DNA of 64,000 nucleotides from Cyanoderma ruficeps (taxonomy: Eukaryota; Chordata; Aves; Passeriformes; Timaliidae), in NCBI GenBank assembly GCA_008694505.1, contig VZDJ01000043.1, positions 97,597-161,596 of the forward strand, read 5' to 3'. Below, one piece after another: positions 12,382-24,124 of this stretch. The notes beneath the pieces are model-generated. The model had not been told where the DNA came from. It ran no database searches and saw only the letters and a list, made by a program, of their open reading frames with translations. The number at the start of each line of letters is the position of its first letter. The first letter of the stretch is position 1. A program made the position numbers and the translations under genes.

Positions 12382-13083
12382 GGCATTGTCCTGGGGTGAG
12401 TATGATTCCTGTATCCCCAATCGTCTGTTCTGTCTGTGCTGTGTGTGTTCTGTACCTTGAAGACTGATTCTGAGAGTGAGCAGGGAAGAAGACGCGCGCA
12501 GTTTGTTTTGAAAAAACACTTTTCACTCCTCTTCACCTTTTTTTTTTTTTCCCCTCTTCATCGTCCTTGGGGTGTTTCGTCGGATGCACAGACAGCAGCG
12601 AGAGAGAGGGGTTTTTTTTCCCTTTTTAGTTAGTCTAGCTAGCTGAGGCAAAAAAGCTTCCTGGACCTTTTTTTTCTCTTTTCCCTTCTTTTTCTTGGGA
12701 CTGTTTAAATCTGCTCTGGACTAAAACCCCGGGGAGCACCAGGAGCTGCACCTGTGGCCCACCGGGTCTGGACCTGGGCATTTTCCAGCGCCGAAGGGAC
12801 TGGGACTGATAAGAGACTGAGAGAGCTGAGCTGACTGATGGCAAGGACATCCTCTCAGTTTTGCCATCTCTCTTTGGACCAGCGAGAGGTTTTATTGTTT
12901 CATATTATTCATTCCTTATGCTTGTGGGCAGTTTGTTTGTTAAATAAATAGTTTTTTCCACTTTTCTCCGACAAAGTTCTTTTCCTGGACCAACTGGGGG
13001 GAGGCGCCATCTAGGTTTTGCTCTCCAGAGGAACCCCCATTCGAAAGTTTCCTCCCAAATTTACCCTAAACCAGGACAGGCAT
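12382..13083 (+). mobile_element. Solo LTR of an ERVL-class endogenous retrovirus, with target duplications
   Basis: The LTR spans 12387-13078 (692 bp). It starts TGTCCTGG and ends CCAGGACA, a perfect 8-bp inverted repeat with the retroviral TG...CA ends. GGCAT occurs immediately outside both ends (12382-12386 and 13079-13083), a perfect 5-bp target site duplication. Five bases is the usual size for ERVL-class elements in birds. AATAAA at 12943-12948 gives the + orientation and leaves about 130 bp as R/U5. No retroviral gene lies in or beside it, so it is a solo LTR, formed by recombination between the two LTRs of a provirus. CpGs persist and the ends and duplications are intact, which suggests a fairly recent insertion. 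Short open frames inside are not genes. The exact family name is not assigned. Confidence 0.9.
12943..12948 (+). promoter_or_regulatory. AATAAA poly(A) signal in the LTR
   Basis: AATAAA sits about 130 bp before the 3' end of the LTR and is followed by a T-rich stretch. The position fits the polyadenylation signal of an LTR and sets its orientation. Confidence 0.65.
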
Positions 13084-16000
13084 TTTCTTTCCTTTTGATA
13101 TGTGGTATGTGGCGAGAGAAAGAAAACCTTATTTTGCTGGTTTTTTTGTCTGACATAAATATTTTTTGCCTCATCTTTCTCCATAAATTCACATCTGAAT
13201 TTTCAGGAGAAAAAAGCAAATAAGAGAATCAGTGTAGAAAAAGGAAAAAAAAAGGAAAAACAAAATTGGATACACATCCTCAAATCAACTCTACATATAG
13301 TCATAACTGGGTATTATTTAAAAAATTGTCTGTTTTCCTCCAGCAGATACTGGTGCATTGTTCTTATTTGTTTGTACATCAGTGAAAAAAACAAACAAAA
13401 AACACACATTCACCCCACACACAAGCTCACACAAAATTCCCCAAGCATCTGCTTTCCAAAACCAGCTTATTTTTCCATTTGACCCTCCAAAGGAGAATGA
13501 GCAGAAATATTGCTGTAGCTTATTGATTGCTAGAATCTGGGCTAAGTCAGACATAAATTTATGTATTCAGCTCCTTAGTAAATACCCAGATAACCAGGCA
13601 GTTTTCCCAACAATGTTATCAGTGGTAATGACTGGTGGTTGGCAAATATCATTTGCTTATCTGCAGACATTTCAAATCAGGTCACAGTCTTTTGAAGCTT
13701 TAAGTTGCAAAGCCAGCTGTTAATATTGTCTCTGGAGGCAACAACAATATTCTATGCAATGTCAAGATTTAAAAAAAAATAAAGACAGAGTAAATCAAAA
13801 CAAACAAAAAGAAAAAAAAGGAAAACCAAACCCCAAACAAACAAAAAACTGGCCCAACAACCAAAAAAAGCAAAACAAAATAATGAAAAAGTTCCAAAAA
13901 CCGAAACCCTTCTCAAAATAAACAAATTTAAAATACCAAAACAACCACTACCACAACAACCATCCAAACCAACAAACTCAACTGAAATAATAATTAGCCA
14001 GTAATTGCAAATTTGCCCAAATTCTTCCTCCACTTGCCTATACAAGATGAATGAAGGACCACTTTGAATTCTGCAGGTATAATTATACTTCTAGCTTGGA
14101 AAATGTTACTCCTGGGAAGTAAAGTCACAGCTCGAGATGAGAAAACCTTGAGAAAATGTTCATTGATTTTGAAAAATGTTCATTTGAGGGTACGTATTGA
14201 GCTGACTCAAGTGACCCTGTAGGTACAAAGTCCAATTGGTCAAAATAGCCAGAATGTCTACCTGATTCACAAGTGAATTAAGCCATGAAATTGAAAACTC
14301 CTGCTTTTAAAACCTAATCACATAAGGTAAAAACATTTAGGACTGCTGGAAAAACTGCTTCCAACAACCTTACTGATCAGCTAGAGCAGGCACTGAATAC
14401 ATGGTTCCTCTCTCATTCTGGTGCATGCATTACCACAGATCTAGAAATTTGGAAGGGCAAACTAGCATATATACTGGAAACTAGGAAAGTATGCAGTGAT
14501 GAGCTAAGCAATGTGTTAAGTTTTCTGCTACACAGAGACAGCATTTCTGTTGTGTGTAACAAGAGTGATTGGTTAGGTAAAACAACGTCCTTTTCTCCCA
14601 TATGGAGGCTTTTAGTGCTTATTTCATAAATGTTTTTCTTTTTTTCATTTCTCTTTTTCCTCCAAAGATTTAGAAGATTAAGTTATAATATCAAATTGGG
14701 AAGAATTTTGTTTGTTTGATTTTTGGCCCCACCAAAAATAACACAAGGTTTATTATTACAAACACAAGATGGAGTCTCCCACAGATTAAAACAATGTCCA
14801 CTTGGAATATTAGAAATGTGAGATGAAGAGGGTCCTAAAGAAATTGTTCCTCATGTAACTTCCATTAGCAATGCAGTGTTACTCCCTGCAGCATATATTT
14901 AAGATAATGAAATTCAAGAAACTATTAGAAAGTGAGGGTATGTCAGCAATCCAGTCATCATGGTCAAAATATTTAGATTCCATCACTTGACAGACTGGGC
15001 AAGGTTATTTCAAGTGTAACCTATCTTAAACAGATAAACAGGCTGCAATATGTGTAGAATTTGCATGAGATCTTCAGCTGGTGAAACTCCATGGAATTTT
15101 CAATCTGATCTTCTGCCATTTTTTGTGGGTTTGGACAGTCTGTCTAAAATGGTGCACTAGACTTGGTGGTTGTGGTCTGAAAATTGGTAGTGCTGACAAA
15201 AACCCACAGCCTACCTATAAGTAGTATATAGAAATCTCTTTCCTTTCTTTGACTAACAATGGAGGCATACTATGAGCATGTTAAGCAAAACAGACTTTTA
15301 AAATATATCATTGCCATGATCTGATGACTTTCTGAGGAAAAAGCAAATATCTGAGACATAACCAAAAAAATCGATATATTGTGATCATACTGGTTTTACT
15401 GTGTGTTTTGAAAGAGAGGAAAGAGGAATCCTTTCTTCAAGCTACAAACTTCCTCAAGTTTGTTTCCTTGAGAAAAAAAAAATCACTGTCCCTTGGACTA
15501 CAAGGCTCCCCACAGTTGCTGTGTTTTACTCCTTAGCCTTAATTTGCAGGTCAGTTTCTTCAGGGATGGTATCTGGTAACAAAGTTACCCTTATCACTGA
15601 CTTAAATTCACTGATTCTTGCAGCTTCTTTTTTATCACAAAGCACTTCACCCCCTATTCTGCCGGCCAGTCAAGTCTGAATATAGAATTCAACAACAGCA
15701 GAGCCAAAAACCAGTTTGGATAATGACAAAAGAGGGCTCGAAATGACAAGAAAGGAACCGGGCTGAGGCCACTGTCACCCAGGAGCTGAACAGGAGATCA
15801 GCACTCAGGCTCGAGTGCAGGTTTCAGTGATACCCCTAATGCCCTGCTGCTGTCTCTGTATTCATCCACGAGAGTCTGGAGCTCATTTGCACCTGCCACA
15901 ATGAAACCTGTTCAGCTCTGCAGCAAAAAATTGTGTGAGAAGGGAGCATGGAGCAATTGTGCTTAGAGAAAATGTCTGGAGCACACCCACAGCTCCTGTT

Positions 16001-19000
16001 ACAGGGTAAGCATGAGAAGAGGGCTCTGTCAAAAGCATATTTTTGGTCCTGGTTACAATCCCTCCCGTGCAGAATGCCTTCTTGGCTGCTGCCTGCCTCA
16101 GTTCCTTGCAGATGGTGTTCCTTGCCATGTAATACCTGTAACACAAATTGCCATGGATGACTTGAGTTTAACTGTGCTAGAGAGCAGCTCTGAAAACTGT
16201 GCAAAAGCAGTGGGTTTAATGAGAAAAGGGGAAAGCTGGAGGAGCAGAGTGGTAAAATTAATCCAGGTCTGGTTGCTTCTTCCTTTTACTTGCACAAACT
16301 AAAGAAGATAGTGTAGGATTTTGCAAAAATATAGCCAGATTCTCAGTTATATGTGATTCATACCCCAAACATTCGTAAGGCAGGAACTCCAGTCCCAAAA
16401 TGCATACTTTAGTGTGTTTTCCAGTGATCACAGAGATCCTGTATAGAATAAGTGGACAATTGGAAAAGGCCCAGACGCCTCTGTTTCTTGATTTATATAC
16501 ATTTAGCATTTTTCCTTGCAGATGGTGTTCAGATTTACAGAGCAGCTCCTGCCCTAGTCCAGCTCTGTCATGGGGATGGCCTTAGCATGGAAACTACAGC
16601 TGGGCTGCTAATTTTGGGGCATTTTGGGACATTGTACAATTGCTGACAGTGCATCACCTTCATGACACAGCCCTGATTTGCCGAGTGCAACCTGTCAGGG
16701 GATATTCTTGCCAGTGGGGCTGGCCAGGCACCAGGGTGACAGTGTCATGTGGGGCCTGGGATGGAAGAAGACTCTTTACTGAGATTAGAGCAAGAGCTTG
16801 CAGCAGGCTGACCAACAAATAAAAGTGAGAGATGGAATGGGGAAATCTGTTTTCAGAAGTGACCTTTTCACAGTTCATAACGGGTGACCTCGGTTTTCCT
16901 CTGAGTAAAGGAGGAGTCAAAAGCTGTTTCATGACCTGCCTGTCCTCAGCAGGCTCTTTGGAACTTCCCTTGGCCTCAGAGAGTTAAATCAGATCCTGGC
17001 ACAGCACATGCAGTGCATTCTTCTGGTCATCTCTGCAGTTGTGCACTGCAGCAAAGTGTTTATTGGAGGTGCCAGCTGCCTGCTGGAAGGTGCTGTGGCT
17101 GTGTGCATTCACCTGCTGGGATCCACAGACAGCACAGGTAAGCATCACCCTGCTATACACAGCAGGTCCCAATGAACAACTCTGGTTTTCCACCTTTTGC
17201 AAGTTTTTCTCTGCAGAGATGGAGCAATCCATCTCACCAGGGCTCTCTTTGACTCACAATCAAGAGCAGTTAAAAGGTTTTGGGTTTTTTTGCTTACCAG
17301 GATATAACAGTAGCTTAATGTTTAAACCAATACTAAAAAAAAAATAAACCAACTAAACAACAGGTGATCTAAACACTTTAAGGAAAAGCAATGGTCCTAA
17401 GCACTGCAGTTCCTTTGTTAATAAGACTAATTCTGCTTATTAAGCTATTTCCATTCATAAACCCAATACATGGTCCACAAGTATAAATGTCACTGTTTCC
17501 TATCTGGCCATGATGATAAAATAACCCTATGAAAAATTTGCAGCCACAGTGATAAAGGATTCCCAAGGTTCAAGTGTGAAGCTGATGTCACTGTAACCAG
17601 GGACAAGCAGCCTGTGTGTTTTGTAGCAGCTGTCTGGGTGACAGATTTATTTTCTGTTCATGGAAGGGGATAGGTAGCCTGGTGCATCCAGTATGCAGAA
17701 ATAGGAGCATATTTTCACATGAAACAAAATGGTGACGTACTAAGCCTATTGACTGTTGTTTCTTTAACTTTGTCATGTGTGCCATGCCCTGGGACAGAAG
17801 TAACTACTTAAATCCCAACTGAACATTTTACCCCTTTGAAAAAAATCCTGGGTTCATTCTCCTTCATCTTTAGAGCCTCATAAAACCATTTCAGCTTTCA
17901 AGGCTGTGCATGGGTTGGCGTTGTGGAGGGGCAAAGGGCACACAGTGGAGGCAAAAGCTAAGCCTGGGTCAGGATCAACATTTTCAGCAGACCTTCCACT
18001 CTCCAGGTTGAGTTGTGTTTCTTTGAAAGATCTACTGGGACTTCTTTGCAGGTTTTGGTGTTCCTGATGAAACTGCAGCCTCCATATAGCAGGTCTGTGT
18101 TCCTGAGGTCTTGAAACCTGGGAAATTATTCCTTTTTCTTCACTGAGATGGTTACAGCTTAAGGGCAGAGGAGACTAAAGGAAGTTCGGCCAAGTTCCCC
18201 TGATTCAACTACCAGATTTCTTTGGTCTGGGGTCTGAATCAGACACACTGGATTTTTGTGAAAACAGGGGTCAGCAGGTGCATAATTCTGCTGGAGAGAG
18301 AAAATCAGGCCATGACGTGTGGCTGGGAGGTGGATGTCTCACATATTTTTAGCAGTTGATCTGAATGGTTTCTCCCATGAATGATGGCATTTTGTTAAGG
18401 TACAGACAGGGTTTCTGTTTGCACTTCTCTAAAGAGAGGGCCCATGCTCCAGTGCAAATTTGAGAAAATAAGGTATGTGTTTATATTGCCTTACTGATCA
18501 AATATTTGGTGGCATATATAATAAAATTTATTTTCCTAGAGCCCTGAGGCTTGACATGTACATTTGTTTGAACTTTTGGGACATGTATACCATAATCCCT
18601 CAAGATAATACAAGTGTTTTCAGAAGACTATGACTCCCCCAATTTGTAGAACTATTCAGAGTTCAGATATGAACAAACAAAAACTATTTTGCAACCCTGT
18701 ACTATAAAAATTCTTTGCTGTTTTGTAGGGGGAAGATAAAATGCTGAGTCTTGAAACTGTTCAATGTCCTGCTTGAACACAAGAGTAATGGATATCTAGG
18801 AAACAGCTTTTTGTCTAGCGGTGTGGTTTTGTGGAAAGGTTTGCTATTTCTCATCAAAGATTTACAGGGCTCAGATCAATGTATGTCCTGTGAAACAGCA
18901 TTCAGGTATAGAAGGAAGAAACAAATTTAAAAATAGCATCCAGTATCTCTGGAAGCTCTCCAGGACCTAGCCCTGAGGCTTTAATATGTTTTTAAAACAC

Positions 19001-20984
19001 AGTACCTTTCTTCAAATGAAGAATCAGAGCAACTGCATCTGGATTGAGGTTTTAATTTTTTCTGAAATCTCATCAGATAACTTTATTTTGCTTGAATTCA
19101 TGAATTAATTTTATTTATTTGCTGTAGTCTCTTCATAACATTACATTGCAAAAATACATATATATATATTAAATTAAGCATAAAACAACAGAAAAAAGAA
19201 TTTTGTTGTTGAAGAGAAGCTGTTTCTGTGCACCTTGACAAAAGACATTTACAGAAGCTTTTATTGAAATTACTGTCTTATTCCTTAATATTTTTTGGTT
19301 TCAAAAATGAAATATTTTGATGGAAGAATGTCTCCCTCTAAAATATGACATCCTTTGAGAATTACTTGAAATCATTGCTCTATTTTCAAAAGAAGAAAAG
19401 AAGCCAACGTCTGACTTTCTATTGCCAAAATGGTTTATTCTGCCCTTAGTTTTGTGTTTTAATCATGGGTTGAATTAAATCAGAGAGAAGATGACATGGT
19501 AGTTTCCATCTACATAATAGTAAAGAAAAACAAAAGGATTAATTAATTCAAACAGCAACAGAAAGCTTCATTGCATGAAGGCACACCAGTGTGTGTGTAT
19601 AAATCTATGTGTGGTAAAAATGACAACCGGGTTTAATGAGTTTTCTACTACTGGTTGCAACAGCTTGGGAAAGGTCATTAGACCTGAAGGAAACCAATGC
19701 TAATTAGCTGAAAGAACAAATGACAGATACAATTACAACACCCAGAGCTGAGCAGGGATGAAGGGCCAGTTCAGCAGGCTGACAGAGTGTGATGTGTGAG
19801 TGCCACAGCAGCAGAACGTCCTCTTCCCAGAACCTGGCTCAGTGTATTCCATGGTGTGATGCTGGTCAGGAACTGCCCCTCAGGCTTACCTCATCCTCAA
19901 ACCCTTTGCACAGGCCTGAGGTGAACAGAGTGATCCTAAAATCCAGCCTGCCCAGGACAGAAAGCTGCCGGACCTTAGGGTGGCCTGTCCTCTGCTCAGG
20001 AAAATTCTGTGGGTTTCACCAGGTTTTAGGCCAGGCTCTTAGAAAAGGTTTGTAGAACAAGAAAATGGAAAATTCTAGAGTGTCTTTTTTGCCATCTACA
20101 AATTGTTTGCCATAGCAAATTTAAAACAATGACCAATCTACAGCCAAGTCTTTGCCCATTGGCTGACTTCAAGATCAGTTATGAGTTTTAGCTTCAGAGA
20201 TGCTTTCTTCACCCCTAACAAGGTCAGTGAATGAAGCATCTGTCTACTGAAGAAAGATCACCACTGAGAGACCTGTGTCTGAAAGAAAGGGATTTCTGAG
20301 ATCACAACACAATGAATAGAAACACTGCATCATGGGTAGGTCATAGGGGTGGTGTTCCTCTCATTTGTTTTTGGCCTCAGTTTGAGTTTTGTATGGAGAG
20401 AACACTTAATCCCGCTGGAAAGGCATTAGAAGAGTTGCAACACCCAAGGCTCTCATTGTGTGAAAGAAAGCTCACTCTAAGGAAAAAAAAAAATTCAAAT
20501 AAAATTTGTGGGGTTACTCAGACCTAAACTTGTAAGAGAAAGAGCCACTACAGTGAACTTTGCATCCTCTCTTACAAAAATAGCCCAATTTCTTCTCTTG
20601 TGAAGGGCTAAATACTTCATAAATGCCTTATTGAAGCTGTTGCCCATTGTCATCTAAATGTCAGTCAGCCCAAGTCCGCTGTGAGAAGAGTTTCGGAGCT
20701 GAAATAGGTAGGCCCCACTTCAGACTGGTGCTGGTGTAGTAGGAATGTGATAGAGATAACAACGTCAGTACCACTGGAGTGTTCAAATAGTTCCACAAAA
20801 TATTTACAATAGATGTGCTTCTTGTTTCCTCTCTGATGCCCTGCTGAAGGTTGATGGTGCTGTTTTCTTTCCTCACAGTTCTATCACCATCAAATAACAA
20901 GCCACACAGGCCTTTTAGGGAGATGTGTGACAGAATTTATCACAGTGAAGGGAAAATTTTGAATACCACAGGAGAGGAGGGGGA
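13084..20984. other. Long noncoding stretch with A-rich tracts
   Basis: About 8 kb with no transposon recognised. It contains the A/C-rich tract at 13769-13990, a duplicated 19-bp acceptor-like sequence at 16102-16120 and 16512-16530, and a splice-flanked 99-bp open segment at 17039-17137. 19620-19760 has a low-repeat, homeodomain-site-rich look and could be a conserved noncoding element. No complete gene is visible. Confidence 0.5.
13769..13990. repeat. A/C-rich low-complexity tract
   Basis: The + strand is almost entirely A with scattered C (AAACAAAC, CCAAAC and similar words). The opposite strand translates to a Phe/Leu/Val/Cys-rich frame of 97 codons that imitates a membrane protein. That frame comes from composition and is not a gene. 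Confidence 0.85.
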
Positions 20985-22308
20985 AAATGCTGTGGAGCTC
21001 TTTTTCTTGCTGTTGGAATCCCAAGGATATTGTCTCCAGGTGTACAGGAGTCTGTCACAGCCAGCACGGGTTTAGGAGGGGTAGGTCATGTTTGACCAAC
21101 CTGATCTCCTTTTATGACCAAGTGATCCGCTTGGTAGATGCAGGAAGGGCTGTGGATGTTGTCTATTTGGACTTCAGCAAGGCTTTTGACACTGTCTCCC
21201 ACAGCACACTCCTGGATAAGCTGGCAGCGTGGGGCTTGGGCAGGAGCACTCTTTGCTGGGTTAGGAACTGGCTGCATGGCTGGGCCCAGAGAGTGGTGGT
21301 GAATGATGCTGTATCCAGCTGGGGACAGTCACCAGTGGTGTCCCTCAGGGGTCTGTGCCGGGACCAACTCTATTCAATATTTTCATTGATGACATGGATG
21401 AGGCTATTGAATCTTTCATTAGTAAATTTGCAGACGACACTAAGCTGGGAGCGTGTGTTGACTGCTTGGAAGATAGGATGGCTCTGCAGAGAGATCTGGA
21501 ACGGTTGGATCGATGGGCAGAGTCCAACAAAATGAGGTTTAACGCGTCCAAGTGTCGGGTCCTGCACTTTGGCCACAATAACCCCCTGCAGCATTATAGG
21601 CTGGGGACGGTGTGGCTCGACAGTGCCCAGGAGGAAAGGGACCTGGGGATTCTGGTCAACAGCTGGCTGAACATGAGGCAGCAGTGTGCCCAGGTGGCCA
21701 AGAGGGCCAACAGCATCCTGGCCTGTATCAGGAATGGTGTGGCCAGCAGGAGCAGGGAGGTCATTCTTCCCCTGTACTCAGCACTGGTGAGGCCACACCT
21801 TGAGTGCTGTGTCCACTTTGGGCCCTCAGTTTAGGAAGGACGTTGAGACGCTTGAGCGTGTCCAGAGGAGGCAACAAGGCCGGTGAGGGGCTTGGAACAC
21901 AAACCCTGTGAGGAACGATTGAGGGAGCTGGGGGTGTTTAGCCTGGAGAAAAGAAGACTCAGAAGTGACCTTATCACTCTCTACAACTTCCTGAAGGGTG
22001 GTTGTAGTCAGCTGGGGGTTGGTCTCTTTCTCCAGGCAGCAACTGACAGAACGAGAGGACACAGTCTCAAGCTGCATCAAGGGAAATACAGGTTGGATAT
22101 TACGAAGAAGTTTTTCACTGAAAGAGTGATTAAATATTGGAATAGTCTGCCCAGGGAGGTGGTGGATTCACCATTCCTGGATATGTTTAAAAAGAGACTG
22201 GATGTGGCACTTGACACCATGATCTAGTTGAGGTATTAGGGCTGGGTTGGACTCAATGATCTTGAAGGTCTCTTCCAACCTACACATTCTGTGATTCTGT
22301 GATTCTGT
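20985..22308 (+). mobile_element. CR1 LINE, 5'-truncated, ORF2 reverse transcriptase region plus 3' end
   Basis: This is the largest repeat in the window. Translated in segments it gives the CR1 ORF2 reverse transcriptase region. QHGFRRGRSCLTNL and LDFSKAFDTVSH lie at about 21065-21205, [10 protein letters not shown] at about 21336, [10 protein letters not shown] (the catalytic A/D-D-D box) at about 21424, and [18 protein letters not shown] at about 21750. The C-terminal part, [16 protein letters not shown] to [13 protein letters not shown], follows. The frame is interrupted about three times: near 21323 (one base lost), near 21820 (frame change giving an early stop) and near 21875. The copy therefore encodes no intact enzyme. 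The 3' end has TTGGACTCAATGATCTTGAA and an ATTCTGTG octamer tail at 22286-22308. The endonuclease and ORF1 are missing. The left limit is approximate. CR1 elements move by target-primed reverse transcription. Confidence 0.95.
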
Positions 22309-22348
22309 AAAACTAGGTTCCAGCACTCTGGTGTGTTCAAAAGTTTCG

Positions 22349-22710
22349 TGTACATACGGTCACAGTACAGCTGCTCTGTAGCTGGACAAGATAAACCTGG
22401 CCATAAAACAAATCCAATTTGGCTAACCTGGTTCATTCTAGAAAAGTAGAACAAGTCCCTGGGTGAACAATGATAGGATAAATTTGAACTCAAACAGACC
22501 TCAGCCTGTTCCAGCCTAGATGCACCTAGAAACACCACTGGCCAGAGATCTGGGCCAAGAGAGAGATCCCAACCAAACAGCTATCTAAACCCAGGAAATT
22601 CAAACCCCCTATAAAAAGGGGAGCCATAATAAACTCATTACTGTTTGCTGATGACCCTCAATGAGTTTACGTCATTTGTCTGTCTCTGACCAACAACCCG
22701 TAATGTAACA
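22349..22710 (+). mobile_element. Probable solo LTR, ERV1-like, next to the CR1
   Basis: The left end reads TGTACATACGG and the right end CCCGTAATGTAACA. The reverse complement of the right end matches the left end apart from two single-base gaps, giving imperfect inverted ends with TG...CA. A TATA box (TATAAAAA, 22610-22617) is followed by GGGGAGCC and AATAAA (22628-22633), then about 77 bp to the end, which fits a U3-R-U5 order on the + strand. I see no primer-binding site to the right and no clear target duplication, so the ends may have decayed or be misplaced by a few bases. No internal retroviral sequence is present. Confidence 0.6.
22610..22633 (+). promoter_or_regulatory. TATA box and AATAAA within the LTR at 22349-22710
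   Basis: TATAAAAA at 22610-22617 and AATAAA at 22628-22633 lie close together on the + strand near the end of the LTR. They are the main support for its orientation. Whether they work is unknown. Confidence 0.5.
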
Positions 22711-23824
22711 CATTACCAGTCCTCAACTAACACAGTTCCATGAGGAACATCTGGTTGGGTTGCCTAATGCCAATATTGATTCTGACCTTACCTTGCCTGT
22801 GCAGAATGGGTGAATCTTATATGCCATTTATTTCTTTTTTTTATTGACATGGTAGTGTATGTATTTGCCTTCTTTCCCTTCCCCTGCACCATCCAAGGCT
22901 GTGAGGCAGCAAGTGAGTCACTTTTTTTCTGTTCTTTTCTCTTGCTGAAGGTGTGTTGGTACATCACATTGGCAACATTGACGCTCACTGTAGGTCAAAC
23001 AAAGAAGAAAAATAAAAACAAGCCAAAACAAACACCCCAAACACCTCTGCTGGGTTCAGGTGCTTGAGGGGTGAGCAAGGGAGGGCTGATTCTGAGCCCC
23101 CTTAATCCAAATACTGTGCACTTTCAGCTTCAGCAGAGGGAATCAGTAGACCAATGACATGATCTGTATTTTCAGAGAAGGGGAGACAAGAGAAGGAGAC
23201 AGAGGAGAAAGGGTGGCTGGGTCATCAGATGTGGGGTATCCAAGTAAAATGCTGTTTGCAATCTGCAAAGGTACAGATGCCAAATCTTCACAAAGGCACA
23301 ACATGGCACTGCTGTTTGTGACTGTCCCAACCAGCCCAGAACAAGCCTCCTGACTCAGTGACCAGTGCACTCCCTGTGCTCTTGTTTCATAAAACTGAGC
23401 TCACAGTCTGGCACAAGGAATGTCTTCTCTTGTGAAACAGTGTCCAGCTCCAAATGTCAGATGATGAGATAATTCCTATTCATGTTTGTTTGTTTCACCT
23501 TTAAAGGGAGAAAGAGGAGGAAGAGAACTATTCCTGTAGAATTTGTCATACATGTAAGCAAAAAAAATTACTGCTCCTGTCTTTCTAAATGTGGAGTTAA
23601 TATTTTTTTTCAACATTTTACAGTCATCTCAAAAGGAAAGAGACTTTATGCCATTAAAACCTCAAGGTAACAAATTAACCTAGGATGTTTTTTAGTGAGT
23701 AGTTCATATTCATGCTCATCATAAAATCTCTGCTGCATTGTTCAAGGAGTACAAGGAGGTTGCACTGTAAAACTCCCAGAAGCACTGGCTTTCCTCTGGG
23801 GTATAAAAAAGCAACAAAACAACA

Positions 23825-23842
23825 AAGAAGAAGAAGAAGAAG
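23825..23842. repeat. (AAG)n microsatellite
   Basis: Six uninterrupted AAG units. Confidence 0.9.
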
Positions 23843-24107
23843 ATGAAAAAACAGTGAAGAAGTCTTTTATGTAAGCACAGATTCTTGCAAAGGGAAATGG
23901 ATATTATTTTCTAGACCTAACAGCACCATTAGTAGAATGGTTTTGGAAAAAACACTCAGAATGCTCCCATTTTCCAGCTACCAGAAAGCTTTTAGACTAT
24001 TTTGTATGGCCCACAGATTGTATTTTGTGAAATAACAAGTACAAGATAGAAGTTTGACACGACCTTAACAATGCTTTTAGAAGAGAAAATCAATTTTCTT
24101 AAAAGAA

Positions 24108-24124
24108 AACAACAACAACAACAA
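24108..24124. repeat. (AAC)n microsatellite leading into AACC-type sequence
   Basis: About five to six AAC units, followed by CCAACCAAAAAAACCCCC-like A/C-rich sequence. Confidence 0.85.

Noticed and set aside
12110..12526. 138-codon minus-strand frame
   Set aside because: It crosses the left edge of the solo LTR, which a real gene older than the insertion would not do intact. No family signature is seen.
13752..14045. Minus-strand frame resembling a Phe-rich membrane protein
   Set aside because: It is the translation of an A/C-rich low-complexity tract on the other strand.
21612..21803. Alternative frame inside the CR1
   Set aside because: It is a shadow of the reverse transcriptase frame at the same place.
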